A model generated the notes under the pieces. That model had not been told where the DNA came from and did no database searches. It was given only the letters and a program-made list of their open reading frames with translations. A stretch of 64,000 bases of DNA. It comes from Eubacterium aggregans (GTDB lineage: Bacteria > Bacillota > Clostridia > Eubacteriales > Eubacteriaceae). The stretch spans positions 1-64,000 of the forward strand of contig NZ_FNRK01000001.1 of NCBI RefSeq assembly GCF_900107815.1, given 5' to 3'. Positions 16,162 through 23,673 of the stretch are shown here, piece after piece. A program made the translations under genes and the position numbers. Position 1 is the stretch's first letter. Each line of letters starts with the position of its first letter.

Positions 16162-17460
16162 ATGAATGTGCAAGCACAGCTTGCCAAGGGATCCTTTCAG
16201 TGCCATTGCGGCAGGGTCCACCAATGTGATACGACGCTACTTCGGATTGAGCGGGGAGTCCTGAAGGAGCTGGGGACGATCCTCGCTGGATTCCACCACC
16301 TCCTGGTCATCTCCGATGGCAATACCCGCCCCCTTTGTGGCCAGGCCGTCATTCAGGTTTTAAAGGACCAGGGCTTCACCGTAGATGAGGCATTCTTTAA
16401 CCAGAAAACCGTGCTCGTTCCCGATGAAAAAGCCATCGCCGCCGTGGAAGCGGTTTATACGGAGGGTACCCAGGCTATCATTGGTGTCGGTTCCGGAGTC
16501 ATCAACGACCTCAGCAAGTACATTGCCTTCACCCACGGGATTCCCAGCATGATCGTCGCCACCGCACCATCTATGGATGGTTTCGCCTCCAGTGGGGCCG
16601 TCATGATGCTCGGCGGCTTCAAGGTGACCTGTACCCGAAAAGCCCCCCGTTGGATTGTCGGGGATATTGATATTCTGACCGCAGCCCCTATGGAGATGAT
16701 TCGTTCGGGCATTGGGGATATCCTTGGAAAATACTCTGCCCTCAGCGACTGGAAGCTTGCCCATATTCTCTCCACCGATCCCATGTGTGATCTGATTTAC
16801 CAGATGGTGGAGGAGGAGCTGGAAGCCTGTGTGGACAATATCCCCAAAATCATGGAACGGGACCCCGATGCTATCGGCAGATTAATGGAAAGCTTAGCCA
16901 TTGTCGGAATTTCTTTAGCTTATCAGGGCAGCTCCCGCCCGGCTTCTGGATCGGAACATCTGATTTCTCATTTTTTTGAATTGACCAGTATTATGAAGAA
17001 CAAGCCTTATTTTCCCCATGGCATTGATGTCGGCTATGCCGCTGTCATTGCCGAGATTCTGAGAAAACAGCTGCTCCAGGAGGACCCGGGGACCTTCGCC
17101 ACGGATTTTAATCGAAGGGAATGGGAGGCTGGACTCCAAGATGTATTTGGGGAAATGGCCGAGGACATCATCACTCTCCAGGACGATGCCAAAACCTACA
17201 CCACAGACCGCTCAGCCCTGATCCGTGAAAATTGGGAAGCCATCCAAGACATTCTGGGTCAAACACCGGGGGTTGAATTCATGGTGGAAAAACTGGAGGC
17301 GGCTGGCTTCCACCTTGATGAATTCATCGCCCTATACGGGTGGGATTCCATCCGAAGCGGGGTCCTGTATGCCACTGATTTGAAAACCCGCTACACACTC
17401 CTTGAACTGCTCAGTGATACAGGCTATTTGAAACGCTACGCAACGGCACTAAAATTCTAA
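16162..17460 (+). CDS. sn-glycerol-1-phosphate dehydrogenase-like (AraM/EgsA family)
   Basis: 432 aa. Metal-dependent dehydrogenase of the iron-containing alcohol dehydrogenase superfamily. The NAD-binding GVGSGVINDLSKY and IVATAPSMDGFASSGA segments are hallmarks of the AraM/G1P dehydrogenase group; a metal-ligand His is in GSEHLISHFFE. It would interconvert dihydroxyacetone phosphate and glycerol 1-phosphate, or act on a related polyol phosphate. The ATG follows GGAAGGTG. First gene of a three-gene operon (24 bp to the kinase). Bacillus araM likewise sits with a phosphatase (araL) in a sugar operon, an arrangement echoed here. Confidence 0.87.
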   Translation: MNVQAQLAKGSFQCHCGRVHQCDTTLLRIERGVLKELGTILAGFHHLLVISDGNTRPLCGQAVIQVLKDQGFTVDEAFFNQKTVLVPDEKAIAAVEAVYTEGTQAIIGVGSGVINDLSKYIAFTHGIPSMIVATAPSMDGFASSGAVMMLGGFKVTCTRKAPRWIVGDIDILTAAPMEMIRSGIGDILGKYSALSDWKLAHILSTDPMCDLIYQMVEEELEACVDNIPKIMERDPDAIGRLMESLAIVGISLAYQGSSRPASGSEHLISHFFELTSIMKNKPYFPHGIDVGYAAVIAEILRKQLLQEDPGTFATDFNRREWEAGLQDVFGEMAEDIITLQDDAKTYTTDRSALIRENWEAIQDILGQTPGVEFMVEKLEAAGFHLDEFIALYGWDSIRSGVLYATDLKTRYTLLELLSDTGYLKRYATALKF

Positions 17461-17483
17461 ATAATTATTTTGGGGGTAATACA

Positions 17484-18989
17484 GTGAATTATTTACTCGG
17501 TTTAGATTTGGGAACAGGTGGCATCAAGGCCGTCCTATTCAATGAACACGGTGTGGAAATCACAGAAGCAACCCAGGAGTATCCACTGTACCAGCTGCAA
17601 AACGGCTGGTCCGAGCAAGATCCTGAGGATTGGTATCAGGCCATGGTCAAGACGGTTTCCCAGGTTGTTGAACAGTCTGGTATCCCCAGGGAGGAAATCC
17701 TGGGAATCGGTATTTCTGGCCAGATGATGGGAGCAGTCCTTCTGGATGAACGGGGTGACCCTCTACGCAAAGCAATCCTGTGGAATGATCAGCGAACTGA
17801 AGCGGCCTGTGCCGAGGTAGCCCGACGGGTTGGGGAAGAAAAGATGCTGTCCATCACCTGTAATCCACCCCGGGCTGGTCTCACAGCAGCTAAAATCTAT
17901 TGGGTCAAGCAAAATGAACCGGACATTTATGCTAAATGCCGCCACATCCTACTACCCAAGGACTACCTTCGCTATCGCTTAACCGGTGAATTCGCCACCG
18001 AGGTTTCGGATGCTTCCGCCATGCAGCTGATGGATGTTCCCAACCGATGCTGGTCTGGCTATATCCTCGATGCCCTGGAAATCAAGGAGGATATGCTGGG
18101 TAAGGTCTATGAATCCTACGAAGTCACTGGCACACTGCGGCCCGATGTGGCCAAATGCCTCGGTCTTTGCGAAAAAACCGTCGTCGTCGGAGGCGCCGGG
18201 GACAATGCCGCTGCCTCAGTGGGAACCGGGGTCGTCGCACCTGGACGAGCCATGACCACCATCGGAACCTCGGGCGTCGTCTTTGCCTATTCTGATAAGC
18301 CCGCCATCGACCCTAAAGGGCGAGTCTATACCTTCTGTACTGCCGTCCCTGGAGCCTGGCATATGATGGGCCTCGTCAATTCCGCTGGCTTGTCCCTGAA
18401 GTGGTACCGGAATAATTTTTATCCCACCGACGAAGAATATCTGGACATCAATACCGATGCAGCACAATCCCCCGTTGGTGCCAATCGCCTGATTTACCTG
18501 CCCTATCTAATGGGCGAATGTACACCACATCTGGATTTGGATTGCCGAGGTGCCTTTATTGGGCTGTCAAATATCCACACCCGAAAGGATATGACCCGGG
18601 CCGTCATGGAGGGAGTGAGCTTTGGGCTCAAGGAATCCATCTCCATCTACGATGAAATCGGAGTAAAGCCAGCCCTGATGCGGATGTGCGGGGGTGGCTC
18701 TAAAAGCCCGTTGTGGCGGCAAATGCTTTCTGATATTTTTGAAATTCCGGTATGCCTCCCGGATATCGCTTCAGAAAACAGCGCTGCACTGGGTGCGGCC
18801 ATTCTAGCCAGTGTTGGCACGGGCCTCTACCCCTCTGTCGTTCATGCCTGTGATCAGATCATCACCCTACGGGATGAACAATACACCCCCGATGCGAAGC
18901 ACAGCGAGCAATACCGCAAAATTTACGATGTCTACCGTGAAATGTACCCCGGTCTCAAGGATGCCTATAAATCCCTGGCAGGCCTATAA
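17484..18989 (+). CDS. FGGY-family carbohydrate kinase (xylulokinase-like)
   Basis: 501 aa, normal xylulokinase length. N-terminal nucleotide-binding LGLDLGTGGIKAVLF, substrate loop GWSEQDPEDWYQAM, second-domain motif VVGGAGDNAAASVGTG and C-terminal ADP-binding MRMCGGGSKSPLWRQML. GTG start after TGGGGGT. Ten bp before the phosphatase gene. A xylulokinase substrate is possible, but no isomerase or pentose transporter lies nearby, so another ketose or polyol is equally possible. Confidence 0.88.
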   Translation: MNYLLGLDLGTGGIKAVLFNEHGVEITEATQEYPLYQLQNGWSEQDPEDWYQAMVKTVSQVVEQSGIPREEILGIGISGQMMGAVLLDERGDPLRKAILWNDQRTEAACAEVARRVGEEKMLSITCNPPRAGLTAAKIYWVKQNEPDIYAKCRHILLPKDYLRYRLTGEFATEVSDASAMQLMDVPNRCWSGYILDALEIKEDMLGKVYESYEVTGTLRPDVAKCLGLCEKTVVVGGAGDNAAASVGTGVVAPGRAMTTIGTSGVVFAYSDKPAIDPKGRVYTFCTAVPGAWHMMGLVNSAGLSLKWYRNNFYPTDEEYLDINTDAAQSPVGANRLIYLPYLMGECTPHLDLDCRGAFIGLSNIHTRKDMTRAVMEGVSFGLKESISIYDEIGVKPALMRMCGGGSKSPLWRQMLSDIFEIPVCLPDIASENSAALGAAILASVGTGLYPSVVHACDQIITLRDEQYTPDAKHSEQYRKIYDVYREMYPGLKDAYKSLAGL

Positions 18990-18998
18990 GGAGGGAAA

Positions 18999-19799
18999 AT
19001 GAACAAACCAGCGATAAGTGAGAAGATATTGGAGGATGTGGGTCTTTTTGTCCTCGATATGGATGGCACCGTCTATTTAGGCGACCATCTGATCCCCGGC
19101 TCCCTTGATTTTATCCACGATGTTCAGAAAAGTGGCCGGGATTATATCTTTTTTACCAATAACGCCTCCCGTATCCCAGAATATTATGTTGAAAAATTAA
19201 AGAAAATGGGGCTTGTAGTAACTGAAGACAAAATCATGACCGCCGGAGATGTCACCATCGCCTACATCCAAACCTATTACCCCCAGGCCCGGGTCTATCT
19301 CAATGGAACACCGCTTCTGGAACAAAGCTTCCGCAATCATGGGATTCGCCTCGTCGAGGACCAACCTGATGTCGCTATCCAAAGCTTTGATACGACCCTG
19401 ACCTATGACAAGCTCGATAAAATTTGCCGTTTTGTTCGAGAGGGTGTGCCCTTTATCGCGACCCATATGGACACCAATTGCCCAACCGAGGATGGCTTCA
19501 TGCCAGACTGTGGCGCCATGTGTGCCCTTATTACAGAATCCACCGGCATTGCACCCCGATTTCTGGGAAAACCATGGGAAGAGACCATGGAGATGGTTTT
19601 AGAACTCACCGGTTATAAACGGGATGCCATTGCCTTTGTCGGTGACCGCATCTATACGGATGTCGCCACAGGTGTCAATAATGGAGCTAAGGGCTTCCTC
19701 GTACTAACGGGTGAATCTGACCTCCAAACAGTCCGCACCTCCGATGTTGTCCCAACCTGTATTTTTGACTCCCTGGATGAAATGCGAAAGTATCTCTAA
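18999..19799 (+). CDS. HAD-superfamily phosphatase, NagD/AraL type
   Basis: 266 aa, type IIA HAD. Motif I FVLDMDGTVYLGD (nucleophile Asp), motif II FFTNNASR, cap domain with CPTEDGFMPDCGAM, and motif IV FVGDRIYTDVATGVNNGAKGFLVLTGE. Members are promiscuous sugar-phosphate phosphatases; AraL is encoded beside AraM in Bacillus. Here it follows an AraM-like dehydrogenase and a kinase, so it may remove surplus sugar phosphate or make a free polyol. Last gene before a strong terminator. Confidence 0.9.
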   Translation: MNKPAISEKILEDVGLFVLDMDGTVYLGDHLIPGSLDFIHDVQKSGRDYIFFTNNASRIPEYYVEKLKKMGLVVTEDKIMTAGDVTIAYIQTYYPQARVYLNGTPLLEQSFRNHGIRLVEDQPDVAIQSFDTTLTYDKLDKICRFVREGVPFIATHMDTNCPTEDGFMPDCGAMCALITESTGIAPRFLGKPWEETMEMVLELTGYKRDAIAFVGDRIYTDVATGVNNGAKGFLVLTGESDLQTVRTSDVVPTCIFDSLDEMRKYL

Positions 19800-19819
19800 T
19801 ACGATAAACCCCTTAGAAT

Positions 19820-19861
19820 TAAAGCCCCATTGTGGATCGTTTCTCCACAATGGGGCTTTAT
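19820..19861 (+). terminator. Terminator of the araM-kinase-phosphatase operon
   Basis: AAAGCCCCATTGTGGA, short loop, then its complement ending in GGGGCTTTA. Long, almost perfect stem. Confidence 0.85.
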
Positions 19862-20008
19862 CCTTTTATTCATACTGTACTCAGTTTTTCCAATAAAAAT
19901 TATAACGACACCTCTAAGACTTTGAAGGGTTTGAGCTGCATTTATATCCTGGATATCATCACAAATTACTATAAACCTTTTTTAACAGCATCCAGCCTTT
20001 CTGTCAAA

Positions 20009-20593
20009 TCAGAAAAATGAAGCATCCATTTTTGTTGATATCAAACGAGAAAGGACATTATGAAATTGGCGGAGTACTTCCTTCCGTGATATTTTATCAC
20101 GGTTGGTAAACCACCATGTCACTGTTTGCATCATGATACTACATATCAGTTGCGCCGTAAGGTGGGAATCAAAGGGTAGGACATACCCCTTCTTTTGATC
20201 CTGTTCTATTCTTTTTGATATATCAGGCACAACAATTTTAGAAACAACTTTCGTTAGGGTGTCTATATTTTTACTCTGACGCCACGAAGAAATCAACAGG
20301 GGTGACTGTTCACAGAAATCCATGCAAATCTGAAATAATCCCTGATAGTATTCTGCAGGTTCATTACTTTGGATGGAAGAGGGTATTTTATCAAGATAAG
20401 TCTGATATTGCTCCCTTACGATAAAGGAAAGAAATTCATACTTATCTGCAAAATGCTTGTAAAATGTTCCTCGACCAACGCAGGCTTGCTCACATAGCTT
20501 ATTGACAGATATGTCTTCGAAATCATATGTTTCCAGCAAGGTCAACATAGTATCTGATAATGCTTTGTATGTTTTATAAATTCGCAAATCCAT
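20009..20593 (-). CDS. TetR/AcrR-family transcriptional regulator
   Basis: 194 aa. N-terminal HTH DISVNKLCEQACVGRGTFYKHFADKYEF (about 27-54) is diagnostic of TetR proteins. The C-terminal ligand domain is not assignable. Base composition here is more AT-rich than on either side. A possible promoter (TTACAA, 17 nt, TACGAT) lies inside the start of the opposite-strand ORF at 20597, which suggests that ORF is a remnant and that this region was rearranged. Confidence 0.85.
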   Translation of the reverse strand: MDLRIYKTYKALSDTMLTLLETYDFEDISVNKLCEQACVGRGTFYKHFADKYEFLSFIVREQYQTYLDKIPSSIQSNEPAEYYQGLFQICMDFCEQSPLLISSWRQSKNIDTLTKVVSKIVVPDISKRIEQDQKKGYVLPFDSHLTAQLICSIMMQTVTWWFTNRDKISRKEVLRQFHNVLSRLISTKMDASFF

Positions 20594-20596
20594 TCT

Positions 20597-21007
20597 TTGC
20601 TGGATATTGTGATCGTAATCACTTATTTCTTGTATTGTAAGAATGATTGCAGAACAGAATTAGAGAGGAAGTTGCAGATTCCCTTTGGAATTCTTGCGTT
20701 TGCCATATGTATCACAATCCAGATACTCTTTATTTATGAATTCGGAGATGCCCAGGCAGAGATTTATTCTGCATATTTACAGAATATTGTAATGAGTGTT
20801 GCATATTTATATATGCTTAATCGAAGAAGTGGTTCCAAAGGACAGACGAAGCTAATCGCCTTATGTAAATGGGTCGGAACGTTGGCACCAACCTTAATCG
20901 GTGTGATTGAAAATAATATATTCATTATTACTACTGGAATTATCTGTTTTGTTTTAGACGGATTGTATTTTTATCTTTTGTGGTATGTTAAAAAGGCGGG
21001 GTACTGA
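20597..21007 (+). pseudogene. Truncated multi-pass membrane protein fragment
   Basis: 136 aa, four to five hydrophobic segments. The apparent start is only 3 bp from the divergent TetR gene, leaving no promoter or ribosome site, and the ORF begins within a hydrophobic segment, so the 5' part of a larger gene seems lost. The fold may resemble transmembrane terpene-cyclase-like proteins, a weak impression only. It ends 36 bp before an IS256-family element. I treat it as a gene remnant, though a leaderless intact gene cannot be excluded. Confidence 0.5.
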
Positions 21008-21122
21008 TTATTAAGGTTAGCACCTCTCCGTGTATAATTTTGAGAGTCTGTGAAAGTTTTTCTGTAAATAGCGATATATAAGGTCTTCTATGATAAAATA
21101 AAATCATAGGAGGCCTTTTATT

Positions 21123-22367
21123 ATGGCAAGAAGAGAAAAGAAACCAGTACACAAAGTACAAATGACAGAGGGTAAGCGCAACATCATTCATCAGCTCCTT
21201 GAAGAGTATGATATTGAGACTGCAGAAGACATCCAGAATGCCCTCAAAGATCTGCTCGGCGGAACCATCAAGGAAATGATGGAAGCAGAAATGGATGACC
21301 ATCTTGGATATGAGAAATCCGAACGTTCTGACAGCGATGACTATCGTAACGGTTACAAGTCTAAACGAGTTAATAGTAGCTATGGAAGTATGGACATTGA
21401 TGTTCCACAGGATCGAAAATCCACTTTTGAACCTCAGATTGTAAAGAAACGTCAAAAGGACATTTCTGACATTGATCAGAAAATCATATCCATGTATGCA
21501 AAAGGAATGACCACACGCCAGATATCGGAGACTATGGAGGATATCTACGGATTCGAGGCATCCGAAGGTTTTATTTCAGATGTTACGGATAAGATTCTGC
21601 CACAGATTGAAGACTGGCAGAACCGTCCACTGGATGAGGTTTATCCAATTCTCTACATTGATGCTATCCATTATTCGGTTCGTGATAATGGTGTAATACG
21701 GAAGCTGGCTGCATATGTCATTCTTGGGATCAATACCGAAGGTAAAAAAGAAGTTCTGACCATCAATGTTGGTGACAATGAGAGTTCTAAATACTGGCTT
21801 TCCGTACTGAACGAGCTGAAAAATCGTGGAGTGAAAGATATCCTCATTATCTGTGCTGACGGGCTCAGTGGAATCAAGGAAGCCATTGCGGCAGCATTTC
21901 CAAAGACAGAGTACCAACGCTGCATTGTTCACCAGGTAAGAAATACTCTGAAATATGTACCGGATAAAGACCGCAAAGCATTTGCCACTGATTTAAAGAC
22001 TATTTATCATGCCCCGGATGAAAAGAAAGCACAGGAGGCATTGAAACGGGTTACGGAAAAATGGACGCCTAAGTATCCAAACTCCATGAAACGCTGGCAC
22101 GATAACTGGGATGCTATTTCCCCTATTTTCAAGTTTTCCTCACAGGTTAGGAAGGTCATTTATACCACCAATGCAATAGAAAGCCTCAATGCTACCTATC
22201 GCAAGCTGAACCGCCAGAGAAGCGTATTCCCGAGCGATACAGCACTGCTGAAAGCATTATATCTTTCAACCTTTGAGGCAACAAAGAAATGGACCATGAC
22301 TATCCGAAACTGGGGACAGGTCTATGGCGAACTAAGCATCATGTATCCGGATCGGCTTCCGGAATAA
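21123..22367 (+). CDS. IS256-family (mutator-type) transposase
   Basis: 414 aa, full length. The DDE catalytic domain is intact: Asp in LYIDAIHYSVRD, Asp in ILIICADGLSGIKEAI and Glu in VIYTTNAIESLNATYRKLNR, the C-terminal signature of mutator-type transposases. The N-terminal region (GGTIKEMMEAEMDDHLGYEKSE) is typical of this family. ATG follows AGGAGG. It moves the surrounding element at 21044-22527. Confidence 0.96.
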   Translation: MARREKKPVHKVQMTEGKRNIIHQLLEEYDIETAEDIQNALKDLLGGTIKEMMEAEMDDHLGYEKSERSDSDDYRNGYKSKRVNSSYGSMDIDVPQDRKSTFEPQIVKKRQKDISDIDQKIISMYAKGMTTRQISETMEDIYGFEASEGFISDVTDKILPQIEDWQNRPLDEVYPILYIDAIHYSVRDNGVIRKLAAYVILGINTEGKKEVLTINVGDNESSKYWLSVLNELKNRGVKDILIICADGLSGIKEAIAAAFPKTEYQRCIVHQVRNTLKYVPDKDRKAFATDLKTIYHAPDEKKAQEALKRVTEKWTPKYPNSMKRWHDNWDAISPIFKFSSQVRKVIYTTNAIESLNATYRKLNRQRSVFPSDTALLKALYLSTFEATKKWTMTIRNWGQVYGELSIMYPDRLPE

Positions 22368-22385
22368 GAAATACTGTCTTGAAAA

Positions 22386-22410
22386 AAGGCGGGAAATCCT
22401 CGCCTTCTCT
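22386..22410 (+). terminator. Hairpin after the transposase gene
   Basis: AGGCGGGAAATCCTCGCCT followed by TCTCTT. Inside the IS; probably ends the transposase mRNA. Confidence 0.5.
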
Positions 22411-22624
22411 TGACATGCAGCAATACTTGAAGTATATATAAAACAAGGGCTGGAAGCTAATTCTTAGCTTACCAGCCCACCACTTATCATAGAAGATCTG
22501 TATTTACAGACTTTTCTTCACACACTCAATTTTGATTTGATCCATCTAAACTATACCGGAGTTTGGTGCTGTTTTGTTGCCCATATATACATGTTTCTTT
22601 CCAAGTTTTAGCCGATTAACTTAA

Positions 22625-23506
22625 CTACTCTTCCTCGTAATCATCCCCGCCGTCGTCATAATCATCGCCACCGTCGTCATAGTCGTCACCATCGTCGTCA
22701 TCGTCGTCATAGTCTTCATCGTCATCGTAATCTTCGTCGTCACCATCGTCGTCATAGTCTTCATCGTCGTAATCTTCGTCATCGTCATCGTCGTAATCTT
22801 CGTCTTCATCGTCATCATCATCGTCGTCGTAGTCTTCACCATCGTAGTCGTCGTCATCATACTCGTCGTCATCGCCGAATTCTTCGTCGAAGGCTTCACA
22901 GTATGCTTCGTATTCTTCGCTTTCTTCAAACTCTACCCAATACTCTTCGCTGTATTCGTAGCCGTTTTCTTCGCACCAGGCTTCCAGGGCGGCTGTTTCA
23001 GCTTTGGATTTTCCGCCACCTCCGCCACTGCGGGCGCTGCTCTTCCGTCCACCGCTGCTGGCACGTCTACTGCCAGAACTACCGGAACCGCCACTGCGGC
23101 TGCTGCTCTTTCCGCTTCCACCGCCACTGCGGGAACGGCTGCTGCTTTTCCGTTCACCACCGGCACGTCGTCCACCACTTCTACCACCAGCCAATTTAGC
23201 CAGTAATTCAGTCGCTTCGTCCCCATCCAGGGGTTCCCCATCTAAATCGGCATAGAGCAGGCCGTAGGTTTCTTCATCCGCACTCAGCATAAACTGGACG
23301 CAAACTGCCTGACCGGAAATATCCCCATTAAATTCCGCAATATAATCATCAGCTTCAATGGCGACATAACCATCCTCGCTGGCTTCTTCACAATAAAATA
23401 TTTCCCAGGAACCTTTCCCTCTAAATAGATCGCCAATGGTACCGTAATTTTCGTATTCTATTTCTAAGAGCGCCTTTTGTGCATTCTGTAAATTTTGATC
23501 TGACAT
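22625..23506 (-). CDS. Protein with globular N-terminus, Ser/Gly/Arg linker and extreme Asp/Tyr tail
   Basis: 293 aa. ATG at 23506 follows GAGGAGG at ideal spacing; the in-frame upstream Met is rejected. Three parts: residues 1-110, a folded acidic domain (ALLEIEYENYGTIGDLF ... VQFMLSADEETYGLLYADLD); about 110-170, a strongly basic low-complexity linker of Gly, Ser and Arg; about 175-293, a short WCEENGYEYSEEYW stretch leading into about 80 residues almost all Asp, Tyr, Glu and Gly. Such a basic-then-acidic polyampholyte is unusual. No signal peptide. Possible roles are nucleic-acid mimicry, metal binding or condensate formation; all are guesses. Confidence 0.75.
   Translation of the reverse strand: MSDQNLQNAQKALLEIEYENYGTIGDLFRGKGSWEIFYCEEASEDGYVAIEADDYIAEFNGDISGQAVCVQFMLSADEETYGLLYADLDGEPLDGDEATELLAKLAGGRSGGRRAGGERKSSSRSRSGGGSGKSSSRSGGSGSSGSRRASSGGRKSSARSGGGGGKSKAETAALEAWCEENGYEYSEEYWVEFEESEEYEAYCEAFDEEFGDDDEYDDDDYDGEDYDDDDDDDEDEDYDDDDDEDYDDEDYDDDGDDEDYDDDEDYDDDDDDGDDYDDGGDDYDDGGDDYEEE
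22640..22880 (-). repeat. Degenerate GAT/GAC/TAC codon repeat encoding the Asp-rich tail
   Basis: About 240 bp built from near-repeats of GTCGTCATC and TCTTCATCG triplets (plus strand), encoding DYDDD/EDYDD units. Such tracts can change length by slippage or recombination, so tail length may vary between strains. Confidence 0.7.
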
Positions 23507-23626
23507 GAATTGATCCTCCTCGATTTTTTTCAATTATACCATCTTTTGAACCCCCATTTCTTTAAGTTGATTGGTACTTTACGGTCTTTTCCTGCCTTTC
23601 ACGGCAGGTCCAGCGCCTGCCCATTT

Positions 23627-23656
23627 AAAAAAGCCAGAATCCGTAGATTCTGACTT
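23627..23656 (-). terminator. Terminator of the molybdenum hydroxylase operon
   Basis: Minus strand: CAGAATC, loop TACG, GATTCTG, then GCTTTTTT. Lies 20-45 bp after the stop codon of the gene at 23674. Confidence 0.85.
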
Positions 23657-23673
23657 TATATGGCCGTACCGAC

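Larger units (their letters stand above)
21044..22527 (+). mobile_element. IS256-family insertion sequence, complete
   Basis: 1484 bp. Imperfect 27-bp terminal inverted repeats: left 21044-21070 and right 22501-22527 match at 20 of 27 positions, sharing GAGT, TGTGAA and TCTGTAAATA. Flanked by an 8-bp direct repeat AATTTTGA (21036-21043 and 22528-22535), the target-site duplication expected for this family. One intact transposase gene. Hairpins at 22386-22404 and 22446-22479 lie between the transposase and the right end. Intact ends and duplication suggest a recent insertion. Confidence 0.92.

Noticed and set aside
22621-22929. Overlapping Thr/Met-rich ORFs in other frames of the Asp-codon repeat
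   Set aside because: They arise from the triplet repeat and lack ribosome sites; the Asp frame has an SD and a folded N-terminus.
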